A stretch of 64,000 bases of DNA. Source: Rahnella woolbedingensis (GTDB taxonomy: Bacteria; Pseudomonadota; Gammaproteobacteria; Enterobacterales; Enterobacteriaceae). Of the stretch, positions 34,655 through 44,111 are shown piece after piece. The stretch spans positions 62,001 through 126,000 of the forward strand of contig NZ_RAHH01000004.1 of NCBI RefSeq assembly GCF_003602095.1, in the 5' to 3' direction. The number at the start of each line of letters is the position of its first letter. Positions within the stretch are counted from its first letter, which is position 1. The notes beneath the pieces were generated by a model, which was not told the origin of the DNA, made no database searches, and saw only the letters and a list, made by a program, of their open reading frames with translations. The position numbers and the translations under genes were made by a program.

Positions 34655-34695
34655 AGCTTCCTTAAACACTTTTCAACTTCTTGTAGAAAGGATAT

Positions 34696-35721
34696 TTAGC
34701 GGACTGGTGGGGCGTACTGGATGCCGCCTTTGTTCCACAATGCATTCTGGCCACGTTTGATTTTCAGCTCGCTGCCCTGACCGACGTTACGCTCAAAGCT
34801 TTCGCCGTAGTTGCCGACCTGTTTAACGATTTTCACTACCCAGTCATTAGGCACTTTCAGATCAGCGCCGTAAGTCCCGGTTTTACCCAGCAGGTTGCTC
34901 ATGTCAGGTGTGGTCGGGTTTGCCGCCAGCTGATCGACGTTGGCAGAGGTGACGCCCATCTCTTCGGCGTTCAGCATGGCGTACAGTGACCAGCGCACGA
35001 TAGCCAGCCAGTCTTCGTCGCCACGGCGAACGACCGGACCCAGAGGTTCTTTAGAAATCACTTCCGGCAGAACCACGAAGTCATCCGGTTTGCCCAGTTT
35101 GATACGCAGTGCGTACAGCTGAGACTGGTCAGAGGCCAGGGTGTCGCAACGGCCTGAGTCCAGCGCTTTGGCGCTTTCGTCTGAACGGTCGAAGGTCACC
35201 GGGGTGTAAGTCATTTTGTTGGCTTTGAAGTAATCAGCCACGTTCAGCTCGGTATCGGTACCTGCCTGCAAGCAGACGGTTGCGCCATCAAGCTCTTTAG
35301 CGCTTTTCAGACCGGCTTTCTGGTGAGTCAGGAAGCCGATACCGTCGTAATAGTTTACGCCGGCGAAAATCATCCCCATGCCCGCGTCGCGGGAAGAGGT
35401 CCAGGTGGTGTTACGTGACAGGATGTCCACTTCGCCAGACTGCAGGGCGGTGAAACGCTCTTTTGCCGTCAGCGGGGTATATTTCACTTTTTCAGAATCA
35501 CCAAACACAGCTGCCGCCACTGCGCGACAGAGGTCAACGTCGATACCGGTGAATTTGCCTTTAGAATCCGCATACGAGAAGCCCGGCAGGCCGTCGCTGA
35601 TGCCGCACTGAACAAATCCTTTCTTTTTAACTGCATCCAGAGTGGTACCCGCATGAGCCTGACCAGCCAGTGTCACGAAGCTTGCTGCGGCAATCAGCGT
35701 TGAGAGCAATATTTTTTTCAT
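34696..35721 (-). CDS. yhdW: General amino-acid ABC transporter binding protein YhdW
   Basis: 341-residue periplasmic protein. Sec signal MKKILLSTLIAAASFVTLAG with cleavage after AHA (about residue 24). The class II amino-acid binding fold shows VQCGISDGLPGFSYAD, GIDVDLCRAVAAAVFG and ALQSGEVDILSRNTTWT. Homologous to AapJ. First gene of yhdWXYZ, behind a sigma-54 promoter. E. coli annotates yhdW as a possible pseudogene in some strains; this copy is complete. Confidence 0.93.
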   Translation of the reverse strand: MKKILLSTLIAAASFVTLAGQAHAGTTLDAVKKKGFVQCGISDGLPGFSYADSKGKFTGIDVDLCRAVAAAVFGDSEKVKYTPLTAKERFTALQSGEVDILSRNTTWTSSRDAGMGMIFAGVNYYDGIGFLTHQKAGLKSAKELDGATVCLQAGTDTELNVADYFKANKMTYTPVTFDRSDESAKALDSGRCDTLASDQSQLYALRIKLGKPDDFVVLPEVISKEPLGPVVRRGDEDWLAIVRWSLYAMLNAEEMGVTSANVDQLAANPTTPDMSNLLGKTGTYGADLKVPNDWVVKIVKQVGNYGESFERNVGQGSELKIKRGQNALWNKGGIQYAPPVR

Positions 35722-35814
35722 AAAGCGTCCTGTGAGACAAAACTGAAAATTATTATTGTGTGAGTGCCGGAGCACCCTGTCTGTTTATGGGGCAACGCCC
35801 TCTGCACCTGTCAT

Positions 35815-35830
35815 TGCAAAGGGAGTGCCA
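35815..35830 (-). promoter_or_regulatory. Sigma-54 promoter of yhdWXYZ
   Basis: Minus strand reads TGGCAC-TCCCT-TTGCA, matching the sigma-54 consensus TGGCACG-N4-TTGCW at all but one position, with the GG and GC elements properly spaced. Start of transcription would be near 35804, about 84 nt before the yhdW ATG. E. coli yhdWXYZ is in the NtrC regulon. Confidence 0.8.
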
Positions 35831-36093
35831 ACATGGAAAACGCCTCATCAATCAAGTCACGCACTGGAATTGCACAGTAACATTGACGGGCGTTATAAAA
35901 CTTATTGCCCTGTTTAAGTGCGCGGTCAATGTGGCTGCTTTAAATGGGTGCGGATTATTTCAATATTGGAGTGCAGATCGCGGTCTTTGAAGGGAAGGGA
36001 AATGCGGTGTCATATTTGGAAAAAAAATGAGGCAAAACGATGTGTAAATCTCTCAGACCGGATGGCCTGAGAGACATTCAGAAACAGGCTGGC
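35831..36093. other. Upstream regulatory region of yhdW
   Basis: Expected home of NtrC enhancer sites; GCACTGG-AATTGCA near 35862 is only a loose match. A hairpin CTCTCAG/CTGAGAG (36050-36073) follows the amidotransferase-like gene and may end it. No protein gene seen. Confidence 0.4.
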
Positions 36094-36783
36094 TCAGAGA
36101 AGGGACTTTATCAGTGCAGCCACCAGCGGCGGAAGCTGACCTTTTAGTGCGGCGCGTTTCGGCTGGAACAGCGTCGCGACAAAAAACGGATGGCCGGGCA
36201 GTTCGATGGCGCGAACTTCGCCGGTGGCATCGTGCCCTACCATCAGCAACGGCTGTGCCTCCAGCGCGGTCTGAAAGGCGGGATTTATGCCGTAACGACA
36301 GCGATAACCCTCTTCGACTTCCAGTTGGCCATAGGCACGTGCTGGCAGGCTGTCCGGGGTAAAGATGATGGAGTTTTTAACTTCCACCATTTCGCACGAC
36401 AGGGCGCTGATCACCAGCCGGCCTTCTGTATCGGTTTCGCCGTGTCCGGCATCCTGCCAGTCCATCACGTTGCGGGCGTATTCGATTATCGCATGCTGAA
36501 AACCGCCACAGGTTCCAAGGAAAGGCTTGTTGTTTTCGCGGGCAAAACGAATGGCGCTCAGGGCACCTTCGGTGGAGCGATACGGGCTGCCGGGCACACA
36601 CCAGAAAGCGTCGTAGTTTTGCAAAATCTCAGGGGTGATGGTGTCGGTCGCGAGCCAGTCGGCATGAATTTCAGTGCTGAAGTGTTGTGCTGCAAGGTCG
36701 ATAGCAAGGGGGATAGCTTGGTGGGCGGTGATCGCGCAGTGGTAGTCTCCGACCAGCGCCAGACGAACAGAGGTTTTCATCAC
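36094..36783 (-). CDS. CTP-synthase C-terminal-like amidotransferase homologue, triad incomplete
   Basis: 229-residue class-I glutamine amidotransferase-like protein closest to the glutaminase half of CTP synthase but free-standing. The nucleophile elbow is kept (GTCGGFQHAI, Cys92). The place of the catalytic His and Glu, which reads HPFFVATQFHPE in CTP synthase, reads HPFFVATLFQPK here. With His and Glu replaced by Gln and Lys, normal glutaminase action is unlikely. It could be a binding or regulatory protein or a different hydrolase. It lies upstream of yhdW on the same strand, separated by the sigma-54 region. Confidence 0.8.
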   Translation of the reverse strand: MMKTSVRLALVGDYHCAITAHQAIPLAIDLAAQHFSTEIHADWLATDTITPEILQNYDAFWCVPGSPYRSTEGALSAIRFARENNKPFLGTCGGFQHAIIEYARNVMDWQDAGHGETDTEGRLVISALSCEMVEVKNSIIFTPDSLPARAYGQLEVEEGYRCRYGINPAFQTALEAQPLLMVGHDATGEVRAIELPGHPFFVATLFQPKRAALKGQLPPLVAALIKSLL

Positions 36784-36880
36784 TTCTCTCCAGGGCAGGT
36801 AAAAAGAGAGGTTACAGAAAAGCGGTTAATCTGTCGTGAGAATTATTTTCATCGAGCTGTCTGCGCAGATAAAAGCCATT

Positions 36881-36905
36881 AAAAAAACCCACATGAAGTG
36901 GGTTT
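36881..36905 (-). terminator. Terminator of the 61-aa gene
   Basis: GTGGGTTT/AAACCCAC stem; on the minus strand it is followed by a run of seven T. Confidence 0.8.
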
Positions 36906-36926
36906 CTGTCAGGCGACGCTTTCACA

Positions 36927-37112
36927 TCATTCGCCCTTGTCAGCGTTGCCTTTGATGAGCTTACGCGCGGCGGCAATCTGCTCGTTATCCGGTGCTTTTG
37001 GTTTGGCTTTGTTCAGTGCTGTGCTGAGGCCGGAACGTCCCCAGAGGTCAAAACTGTCATCCTCTTTGAGATGGTCAAAGATGGAAGGTGTCGCGTCAGG
37101 TTTTTTAGCCAT
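36927..37112 (-). CDS. Small hypothetical protein, 61 aa
   Basis: Unrecognised basic/acidic soluble protein that starts MAKKPDATPSIFDHLKEDD and is rich in Lys, Ala and Asp. ATG 37112 is chosen because the upstream frame to 37202 crosses the lpxP terminator. It has terminators on both sides, so it is its own transcription unit, which argues that it is real. No membrane segment or cysteine. Confidence 0.65.
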   Translation of the reverse strand: MAKKPDATPSIFDHLKEDDSFDLWGRSGLSTALNKAKPKAPDNEQIAAARKLIKGNADKGE

Positions 37113-37144
37113 GAAAATTACAAATCTCTTATGGATGCGTTCAA

Positions 37145-37174
37145 TGAAAAAGCCCGACGCATTGCATCGGGCTT
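37145..37174 (-). terminator. Terminator of lpxP
   Basis: AAGCCCGATGC/GCGTCGGGCTT stem read on the minus strand, followed by TTTTTC. Confidence 0.82.
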
Positions 37175-37198
37175 CTGTTTTATCACGTCTGGCGCTAA

Positions 37199-38116
37199 TC
37201 AATAAAGAGAAGGCGTTCCTGCCGGACGGGTTTTAAAGCGGCGGTGCAGCCAGAGATACTGGTCTGGCGCACGCATAATTTCTTTCTCGATCACGCGATT
37301 CATGTAAGCCGCAGCGGCCATTTCGTCGTCGATCGGGTAGTCCTGCAATTGCGGCTGAATCACCAGCTCATAGCCTTTACCGAGGGCTTTACGCACCAGC
37401 ACCACTGTGACCAGCGCAGGTTTCGCCAGACGCGCCAGCATGAAGGTGCCGCTGGTGGTTGCGGCCTGATCAACGGCAAACAGAGGTGCAAAAACGCTGC
37501 CGCGCGGGCCGTAGTCCTGATCCGGTGCAAACCAGACTGCTTCGCCTTTTTTCAGCGCGTGAACCATACCGCGTAAATCTTTGCGATCGAGCATGGCCTT
37601 GTTGGAGCGCATGCGTCCCCACGTCTGCACGAATTCCATCGCTTTATTGTTGTGCGGACGGTACATCGCCATCATCGGCTGACATAAGCCCATCGCACGG
37701 CCACCCAGCTCCAGCGACATGAAATGCACGCCAATCACCAGTACGCCTTGTTTGTTTTCCTGCGCCTTTTTCAGGTTGTGTAGGCCGCTGACGTCAAACC
37801 AGCGCTTCACACGGGCATCTGACCAGAACCAGGCCATGCCGGTTTCCAGCAAGCCCATGCCGAGAGATTCAAAGTTACTGACAATTCGCGCTTCAACCTG
37901 ATCAGAAGGCAATTCCGGGAAGCACAATTGCAGGTTACGGCGGGTGATCGACACACGCCGCTTAAGGAAACGCATTGACGTTCGGCCAAGCCAGAGACCA
38001 AGACGGTTTAACACCGGATAAGGCAGCTGAACTAACAGGAACAGGACGCCCAGGCCAAACCAGGTCAGCCAGTAGCGTGGATGTAAAAATGAAGCGCGAA
38101 AGCGAGGAGATGTCAT
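37199..38116 (-). CDS. lpxP: Kdo2-lipid IVA acyltransferase, LpxP-like
   Basis: 305-residue inner-membrane lipid A secondary acyltransferase. One N-terminal helix (WLTWFGLGVLFLLVQLPYP) anchors it. The catalytic HX4(D/E) motif is HFMSLE in GVHFMSLELGG. It resembles E. coli LpxP more than LpxL over the central part (GLCQPMMAMYRPHNN, AVWFAPDQDYG, EKEIMRAPDQYLW). LpxP transfers palmitoleate in place of laurate in the cold; acyl specificity here is inferred from similarity only, and LpxL remains possible. Single-gene unit with its own terminator. Confidence 0.85.
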   Translation of the reverse strand: MTSPRFRASFLHPRYWLTWFGLGVLFLLVQLPYPVLNRLGLWLGRTSMRFLKRRVSITRRNLQLCFPELPSDQVEARIVSNFESLGMGLLETGMAWFWSDARVKRWFDVSGLHNLKKAQENKQGVLVIGVHFMSLELGGRAMGLCQPMMAMYRPHNNKAMEFVQTWGRMRSNKAMLDRKDLRGMVHALKKGEAVWFAPDQDYGPRGSVFAPLFAVDQAATTSGTFMLARLAKPALVTVVLVRKALGKGYELVIQPQLQDYPIDDEMAAAAYMNRVIEKEIMRAPDQYLWLHRRFKTRPAGTPSLY

Positions 38117-38534
38117 AAAAGCCTAATCATCTGCATAAAAAACCGGGGTAACGCGTAAGGAGTTGGCTCAGTCGCGATACGGATTGTCTGACAAAGAGTG
38201 AGACAGCGTGTGTCGGCAATCGTTTTTGAAAAGACACAAGTTGACGCATTTTTTTACTCTATCAAGACACTGTTAAAAGGCGGGATCGCGAAGCTGAAGG
38301 GCTGTCCGTAGGCGTTGAGCGGGCGAGTACGACTCTTACGTAGAGTATAACATGTAGCTTGATCTAACCGGAGGGGGTAATTGTCCGATAAACGCACTAT
38401 TTACCGTTTATTTACGTCTACTTTTGGATAGGAGAGCGAAAGCACAACACAAAGAAGGCATTAGCTTAAGAACCCAAAATGGCTGGCATGCTGTATCAGC
38501 ATGCCTGACGGATCAGACATGCTGAAACGGAATA
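38117..38534. other. Intergenic region upstream of lpxP
   Basis: No gene found in 418 bp. Short inverted repeat ACTCT-TACGT-AGAGT (38332-38346). Hairpin GGCATGCTG/CAGCATGCC (about 38485-38505) sits just past the doxX stop and may act as its terminator though it lacks a T-run. Confidence 0.45.
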
Positions 38535-38963
38535 TCAACGGTACAGCGGATTGCTCATTACGGAATAACGCCCACTGCCGTACAGGGCAATCACGATGGC
38601 GGCCATGAAGTAATACACAATGTCTTCGATTGCCCAGGCACCGACCGGTGACAATGCAAAGGTATGGTGAATACCGACCATCAGCCAGGCCACGACCATC
38701 GTCGCTGCCGCAGACAGCGCGGCGAGGCGGGTGAAAATCCCCAAAATCATCATAACAGGAGCGATAACTTCACCGATAATCACGCCATAGGCGACAAACG
38801 CCGGAATGCCATAACCCGCCAGCATGCCCTGAATGCCACCAAGGCCGTCATGCAGCTTATGCCAGCCATGAAATATCAGCAGACCGTAGGTGATACGCAA
38901 CAGTAAAATGGCCAGATCAGGTTTGTTCAGTGCTGCGGTAAAGCGAAGATAGAGTTGCTTCAT
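38535..38963 (-). CDS. DoxX-family membrane protein
   Basis: 142-residue inner-membrane protein with four hydrophobic helices. DoxX family pattern LLLRITYGLLIFHGWHKL at the start and GEVIAPVMMILGIFTRLAAL in the middle. Related proteins are associated with quinone or thiol oxidation and membrane stress, but function in enterobacteria is not settled. Monocistronic, between fis and lpxP. Confidence 0.85.
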   Translation of the reverse strand: MKQLYLRFTAALNKPDLAILLLRITYGLLIFHGWHKLHDGLGGIQGMLAGYGIPAFVAYGVIIGEVIAPVMMILGIFTRLAALSAAATMVVAWLMVGIHHTFALSPVGAWAIEDIVYYFMAAIVIALYGSGRYSVMSNPLYR

Positions 38964-39110
38964 CAGTATGACTCCCGGAGATGTTTTTATTGTCTCTCTA
39001 AAGTAATTCTTAATTGATGAACAGAGGGGAGAATTATTCTCATTTGGGTTGATCTGGGTTAGGTTTTGAGCAAATTTTAGGCTAAAGGCCTGCTGGTAAA
39101 GCAGAAAACA

Positions 39111-39143
39111 AAAAGGCGCCCTCCTTGCGGAAAAGCGCCTTTT
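39111..39143 (-). terminator. Terminator of dusB-fis
   Basis: AAAAGGCGC (39111-39119) pairs with GCGCCTTTT (39135-39143); read on the minus strand it closes the operon 22 bp past the fis stop. Confidence 0.85.
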
Positions 39144-39164
39144 TAAGACATCGACTGATTAGTA

Positions 39165-39461
39165 TCAGTTCATGCCGTATTTTTTCAATTTCTTACGCAG
39201 CGTACCGCGGTTGATACCCATCATCAGGGCCGCACGAGTCTGGTTGCCACGGGTGTACTGCATCACCATGTCTAACAGTGGCTGTTCAACTTCAGCCAAT
39301 ACCAACTCATACAGGTCATTCACGTCCTGACCATTCAATTGAGCAAAATAGCCCTTAAGTGCTTGTTTTACCGAGTCACGCAGGGGTTTTTGGGTTACCT
39401 GATCCTGAGAATTAACGGTAGAAACGGTCAGTACGTCAGAATTCACGCGTTGTTCGAACAT
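39165..39461 (-). CDS. fis: DNA-binding protein Fis
   Basis: 98-residue nucleoid protein, essentially identical to E. coli Fis across its length. The mobile beta-hairpin arms (residues 10-25) precede the helix-turn-helix [22 protein letters not shown] homodimer that bends DNA, activates rRNA promoters and assists site-specific inversion and excision. Second gene of dusB-fis, 21 bp after dusB. Expression in growing cells peaks early through the upstream stringent promoter. Confidence 0.98.
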   Translation of the reverse strand: MFEQRVNSDVLTVSTVNSQDQVTQKPLRDSVKQALKGYFAQLNGQDVNDLYELVLAEVEQPLLDMVMQYTRGNQTRAALMMGINRGTLRKKLKKYGMN

Positions 39462-39482
39462 AGTTCTGTCAGCTCTTTTTTG

Positions 39483-40448
39483 TTACGCAAGATTTTCGAA
39501 ATATGCTTCCAACGCCTCCAGCTGTTCGCTGGCATCCTCTATGGCGTTGAAGGAGCGCCGAAACTGGTCACTCGGGGCATGTTCCTGGAGATACCATGAA
39601 ACATGCTTACGGGCGATACGGAATCCCTTGCCTTGACCGTAAAAGTCGTGCAGTTCCCGTACGTGCCCTATTAACAAGCGCTGTACCTCACCCAAAGGCG
39701 GTGGCGGTAACAGTTCCCCTGTGTCCAGATAGTGCTGGATTTCCCGGAAGATCCAGGGTCTCCCCTGAGCGGCACGTCCTATCATCAGAGCATCAGCTCC
39801 GGTGTAGTCGAGCACCGCTCTGGCTTTATGCGGGTCAGTTATGTCGCCATTCGCGATAATCGGAATGGAAACACTCTGCTTAACTGTCCGAATACTGTCG
39901 TACTCTGCTTCTCCATTGAAGAGGCAGGCACGGGTTCGGCCATGAATAGTCAGGGCCTGAATTCCACAGTCTTCAGCCAATTGGGCAATTTGTACACAGT
40001 TACGGTGTTCCGGTGCCCAACCAGTACGAATTTTCAACGTGACTGGCACATCTACCGCATTCACAACGGTAGTGAGGATTTGTTTAACCAAATCCGGATA
40101 CTGCAGTAATGCAGAACCTGCCAGTTTGCGGTTCACTTTCTTGGCCGGGCAGCCCATATTGATATCAATGATTTGCGCACCGCTTTCCACGTTAATTCGT
40201 GCAGCAGCCGCCATATCTTCGGGGTCACAACCGGCAATTTGCACGGCGCGGATCCCCGGTTCATCGTTATGTACCATGCGCAAACGTGACTTATCCGTCC
40301 GCCACACCTCCGGATTGGAGGAAAGCATTTCAGATATTGCCATTCCAGCCCCCATCGCATGACATAAGGCACGAAACGGTCGGTCAGTGATACCGGCCAT
40401 TGGGGCCGCAATCAGGCAATTTGTAAGCTGGTGGTGTCCGATGCGCAT
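39483..40448 (-). CDS. dusB: tRNA-dihydrouridine synthase B
   Basis: 321-residue FMN enzyme that reduces specific uridines to dihydrouridine in the tRNA D-arm region. FMN/TIM-barrel start [21 protein letters not shown], catalytic Cys in [18 protein letters not shown] near residue 100, and [11 protein letters not shown] near 225. Start [17 protein letters not shown] as in E. coli. It lies 5' of fis in the same operon, a conserved arrangement. Confidence 0.97.
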   Translation of the reverse strand: MRIGHHQLTNCLIAAPMAGITDRPFRALCHAMGAGMAISEMLSSNPEVWRTDKSRLRMVHNDEPGIRAVQIAGCDPEDMAAAARINVESGAQIIDINMGCPAKKVNRKLAGSALLQYPDLVKQILTTVVNAVDVPVTLKIRTGWAPEHRNCVQIAQLAEDCGIQALTIHGRTRACLFNGEAEYDSIRTVKQSVSIPIIANGDITDPHKARAVLDYTGADALMIGRAAQGRPWIFREIQHYLDTGELLPPPPLGEVQRLLIGHVRELHDFYGQGKGFRIARKHVSWYLQEHAPSDQFRRSFNAIEDASEQLEALEAYFENLA

Positions 40449-40487
40449 GAACTAGGAATGACCATACTGATGTCCGCAAGGGCGCGT

Positions 40488-40516
40488 ATATTACGCATTT
40501 TCGTTGCGATATGAAA
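40488..40516 (-). promoter_or_regulatory. dusB-fis promoter
   Basis: Minus strand: -35 TTTCAT (40516-40511), 17-bp spacer, -10 TAATAT (40493-40488), then GC-rich discriminator ACGCGCCC. The same hexamers and GC-rich start region drive E. coli fis, where the promoter is under stringent control. Confidence 0.85.
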
Positions 40517-40800
40517 GGCCAAACTTTGAGCAATTCGATAAGAAAATACGTTGCCAACGGTGAAATTCAGCGCAATTAAAATTTTTATCTTGGTTTTACA
40601 TCGGCTTATATGACGCCGGTCAAATTGTGCGCTTAAGCAAATTCCTAATATCTGTCTGAAACATACTGTTATATCAGTTGAATCTAAGGGCAGAGCTGAC
40701 GTTTAAAGCAGCAACTACCACAAAATTCCGTGATGCAGATCGTCTTTTGCTCAAAAAGTGACTTATTTTTAGTAAGCGCGGATAAGTTTCAGAAACAACT
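40517..40800. other. Upstream activating region of dusB-fis
   Basis: No gene. AT-rich, as expected for Fis and IHF sites that regulate this promoter in E. coli; I cannot assign individual sites by eye. Confidence 0.4.
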
Positions 40801-40833
40801 AAAAAGAGGCAGCAGCGTCGAATTCTGTGCCTC
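40801..40833 (-). terminator. Terminator of the carbonic anhydrase gene
   Basis: GAGGCA/TGCCTC stem (40806-40833) followed on the minus strand by TTTTT. Confidence 0.65.
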
Positions 40834-40848
40834 CGGTTTCGGGAAGGA

Positions 40849-41589
40849 TTATTCAGCGACAATCGTGCGGCCGTGGAGGTCCTGTACGGGGCGATTGTTT
40901 GCATGGTGCATCGCGTGCTGGAATTGCTCCAGTTGCGCTTGTGAGAGAGTCACAGGCTGTTTTAACACCAGCCAGCGAACGCCTTCAGTACAAGGCGGGG
41001 TGGTCAGAGAACCGCTGAAACGGTAGTGCGTCCTATCTTTCGGCAGCAGGCCTTTGAGAATGACTTTATCTTTCAGCGTGACGGTTTCTCCGATCTGTTC
41101 CGGCATCTGCTGCCAGATTTTTTCCAGTTCAGGATTGGTTTTGCCGGTTTCAAACATCACGGCAACCACAGCAATTTCTCCTTCGGCATTCATATGAACA
41201 AAATGCGCTTCCATCGGGAAGGGTTTACCGTTGAGCGTATTTTCACTTGGAGAGTGGAAATGGAATTGCTGAAGGACGAATTTCTCCCCGTCAAGCGTGA
41301 CAAAATCGCCCTGCTGAACATTCACCTGCACGCTGTGACCGTTATTGATGACACTCACCGGCGGTAACTCATAGCTGACCTTGAGAGGATGCGGGTGCAC
41401 CTGCAACGCCTCTTTGATATCAACCGGAGACTGATTCTTGCCTTGCTCACACAGATGGAAATCAGGGCTGAGTTTCGACCAGTTTTGCGGCGCGGCATCG
41501 CCATCGTAGGACCAGTGTGGCGCTTCGTTAGCGGCAGCGGCTGACAGTGAGAAAACCGCCAGGGTGGCGAGCAGTAACTTTTGTTTCAT
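40849..41589 (-). CDS. cah: Periplasmic alpha-carbonic anhydrase
   Basis: 246-residue zinc enzyme interconverting CO2 and bicarbonate. Sec signal of about 20 residues (MKQKLLLATLAVFSLSAAAA). Alpha-class zinc ligands are present in QFHFHSPSE and AHFVHMN, with the closing motif GSLTTPPCTEGVRW. Two cysteines (CEQGKNQSPVD and PPCTEG) could form the disulfide usual for periplasmic forms. Single gene between dusB and prmA; this is an addition relative to E. coli K-12. Confidence 0.93.
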   Translation of the reverse strand: MKQKLLLATLAVFSLSAAAANEAPHWSYDGDAAPQNWSKLSPDFHLCEQGKNQSPVDIKEALQVHPHPLKVSYELPPVSVINNGHSVQVNVQQGDFVTLDGEKFVLQQFHFHSPSENTLNGKPFPMEAHFVHMNAEGEIAVVAVMFETGKTNPELEKIWQQMPEQIGETVTLKDKVILKGLLPKDRTHYRFSGSLTTPPCTEGVRWLVLKQPVTLSQAQLEQFQHAMHHANNRPVQDLHGRTIVAE

Positions 41590-41690
41590 GAAATATCCCT
41601 TTCATAACAATGATTGAAAACCACGTTAAGTATAAGGAGATAATGAGACAGGAGAAACGAGAGAAAAGGCCGGAAAAGGATTTGGAGGGA

Positions 41691-41726
41691 AAACCCGCTC
41701 TTTCAGCACAAAGAGAAAAAGCGGGT
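41691..41726 (-). terminator. Terminator of prmA
   Basis: ACCCGCT/AGCGGGT outer stem with CTTT/AAAG pairing inside; minus strand continues GGGTTTTCC. It starts 9 bp past the prmA stop. Confidence 0.7.
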
Positions 41727-41734
41727 GACAGTTA

Positions 41735-42619
41735 TCAGGCCTTTTTAACGCCGGTAATACGACACCATTCTTCTTTTTCGGCAACCGGGTCCAGCTCGAA
41801 CTTATCTTTGTACGCATCCGCGACGCTCTGCGCCTGGCTCGCCAGTACGCCGGACAGACCCAGATGACCACCTGCGACCGGCAGAACACCAATCAGCGGT
41901 GCCAGTTCACGCAGCGGGCCTGCAAGGATGTTCGCGACGACCACGTCGGCGGACAGGTTATCGGGCTGGTCTTTCGCCAGATACAGCGACAGACGTTCTG
42001 AAACCCCATTACGCCCGGCGTTATCACGGCTGGCCTGGATCGCCTGCGGATCGATGTCGATCCCGACCACGTGTTTTGCGCCGAGTTTAAGGGCGGCGAT
42101 CGCCAGAATGCCGGAACCACAACCGAAGTCGATCACGGTCTTATCCGTCAGATCCAGACTGTCGAGCCATTGCAGGCACATCGCGGTGGTCGGGTGGGTG
42201 CCGGTACCAAACGCCAGACCCGGATCGAGCATCACGTTGACCGCCGTCGGATCCGGCACATCACGCCAGCTCGGGCAAATCCACAGACGCTCGCCAAAAC
42301 GCATCGGGTGGAAGTTGTCCATCCATTCGCGTTCCCAGTCTTTGTCTTCCAGTTGTTCAATTTTGTGCACGAAGCCTTTGCCCAGCAGCGGTTCGTTTTC
42401 CAGCATGGCGATCACTTCTTCCATGTCGGTTTCTGCATCGTACAGGCCGATGGCGTCGGTATCGCCCCACAACAGGGTTTCGCCCGGCAGGGGCTCGAAC
42501 ACCGGATTATCGTGCGTGTCCTGGAAAGTCACAGACACAGCGCCACTTTCGATAAGCGCGTCGCTCAGCGTTTCTGCGTCGTTACCGGTAGTATTAATTT
42601 TCAGTTGGATCCAAGGCAT
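41735..42619 (-). CDS. prmA: Ribosomal protein L11 methyltransferase
   Basis: 294-residue cytoplasmic SAM methyltransferase that trimethylates ribosomal protein L11. N-terminal substrate domain (residues 1-60) joined by a linker to the Rossmann domain. SAM motif [20 protein letters not shown], catalytic-region [14 protein letters not shown] and [12 protein letters not shown]. Start ATG 42619 ([12 protein letters not shown]) is the family start; the longer frame to 42718 overlaps panF. Downstream of panF by 43 bp, as in E. coli. Confidence 0.96.
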   Translation of the reverse strand: MPWIQLKINTTGNDAETLSDALIESGAVSVTFQDTHDNPVFEPLPGETLLWGDTDAIGLYDAETDMEEVIAMLENEPLLGKGFVHKIEQLEDKDWEREWMDNFHPMRFGERLWICPSWRDVPDPTAVNVMLDPGLAFGTGTHPTTAMCLQWLDSLDLTDKTVIDFGCGSGILAIAALKLGAKHVVGIDIDPQAIQASRDNAGRNGVSERLSLYLAKDQPDNLSADVVVANILAGPLRELAPLIGVLPVAGGHLGLSGVLASQAQSVADAYKDKFELDPVAEKEEWCRITGVKKA

Positions 42620-42662
42620 AGCCATTCTCTTCTTAACAATCTGTAAAATCAGTGCCGCCCGG

Positions 42663-44111
42663 TCAGGACGGCTTGAGTACGGTTTCTTGTGGCTGTTTGC
42701 CAAATTTATTGCCGACATAAAACGCCAGCAGGCTCAGCGACAGCGACGGCACAATCGGATGCAGACCGGCAATATGCAGGTCAATACTGGCGAGCAGGGT
42801 ATAACAAACTCCGCCAACAATCATTGAGCTCAGCGCCCCCGTGGCGTTGGCCCGCTCCCAGTACAAGCCGAGCACCAGCGGCCACAGGAATACCGCTTCC
42901 AGTCCGCCAAAGGCCAGCAAATTCAGCCAGATAATCATTTCCGGCGGGCGCCAGGCGGCCAGCAGAACCAGTAATCCCAGCACAAACGTGGCCCAGCTTG
43001 AGAAGCGTTTTAATTTGCGCTCATTGCTAAGCTGTTCCGGCTTAACGCCCAGGTATAAGTCTTTAACGATAGTCGCTGATGACTGTAAAAGCTGTGCGTT
43101 GATGGTCGACATAATTGCGGCCATTGGCGCGGCCAGGAAAATACCGGCGGCATAAGGCGGCAGCACGGTGATCATCAGCGTCGGGATCACCTGATCGGGT
43201 ATTTTAAGATCCGGTAAAATAGCACGCCCGAGCGCACCGGCCAGATGCATACCGAACATCAGAATGGCGACGACAATCGTACCCAGCACAATGCCGCGAT
43301 GCACCGCTTTGCTGTCTTTATAAGAGATACAACGCACGGCAGTATGCGGCAGACCAATTACGCCAAAACACACTAAAATCCAGAATGAAGCCATAAATGG
43401 CAGCGAAAGAACGTCACCTCCGCCATGAACCGACACCAGTTTCGGATCAATTTGCTGAAGCTTATCGACTGCGCTGTGCAGACCGCCAGCGGCATGAACG
43501 ACGCCCACCAGCAGCAAAATGGTGCCCAGCAGCATTACCAGCCCCTGCATGGCATCGTTGAGTACGCTGGCACGAAAACCGCCAAATGCGGTATACAGCG
43601 CGATGCTGATGCCGAAAATCAGCAGACCGGTGTCGTAAGGAATTCCGGCCGCCGTTTCCAGCAGGCGTGCGCCGCCGATGAACTGGACGGTCATGGCACC
43701 CAGAAACGCCACCAGCAGGCTCAGGCTCGCCAGCCAGACCAGCAGACGACTCTGGTAGCGGGCAAACAGCATATCGTTGAGTGTGACGGCGTTATAGCGC
43801 CGCGCCAGAATGGCGAATTTCTTACCCAGAACCCCCAGTGACAGCCAGACCGCAGGCAGCTGGATCATCGCCAGTAACACCCAGCCGAGGCCAAATTTAT
43901 AGGCCGCGCCGGGGCCGCCGATAAAAGAACTGGCGCTGATATAGGTGGCGGTCAGAGTCATGGCCAGCACGAAGCCGCCCATTGAGCGATTACCAAGAAA
44001 ATACTCAGTGAGGAAGTTGCCCTGTTGGCGGCGTGTGTAGGCATATACAGACAGGCCGAATACCAGCAGCAGATAGGCGATAAGTGGCAGCAGAACTTCA
44101 GTCTTCATCAC
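42663..44111 (-). CDS. panF: Sodium/pantothenate symporter
   Basis: 482-residue inner-membrane sodium:solute symporter importing pantothenate, the precursor of coenzyme A. About 13 hydrophobic segments. Family motifs include [20 protein letters not shown] and [20 protein letters not shown], with [17 protein letters not shown] in between. The start overlaps the yhdT end by 14 bp, so they are translationally linked, as in E. coli. Confidence 0.96.
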   Translation of the reverse strand: MMKTEVLLPLIAYLLLVFGLSVYAYTRRQQGNFLTEYFLGNRSMGGFVLAMTLTATYISASSFIGGPGAAYKFGLGWVLLAMIQLPAVWLSLGVLGKKFAILARRYNAVTLNDMLFARYQSRLLVWLASLSLLVAFLGAMTVQFIGGARLLETAAGIPYDTGLLIFGISIALYTAFGGFRASVLNDAMQGLVMLLGTILLLVGVVHAAGGLHSAVDKLQQIDPKLVSVHGGGDVLSLPFMASFWILVCFGVIGLPHTAVRCISYKDSKAVHRGIVLGTIVVAILMFGMHLAGALGRAILPDLKIPDQVIPTLMITVLPPYAAGIFLAAPMAAIMSTINAQLLQSSATIVKDLYLGVKPEQLSNERKLKRFSSWATFVLGLLVLLAAWRPPEMIIWLNLLAFGGLEAVFLWPLVLGLYWERANATGALSSMIVGGVCYTLLASIDLHIAGLHPIVPSLSLSLLAFYVGNKFGKQPQETVLKPS

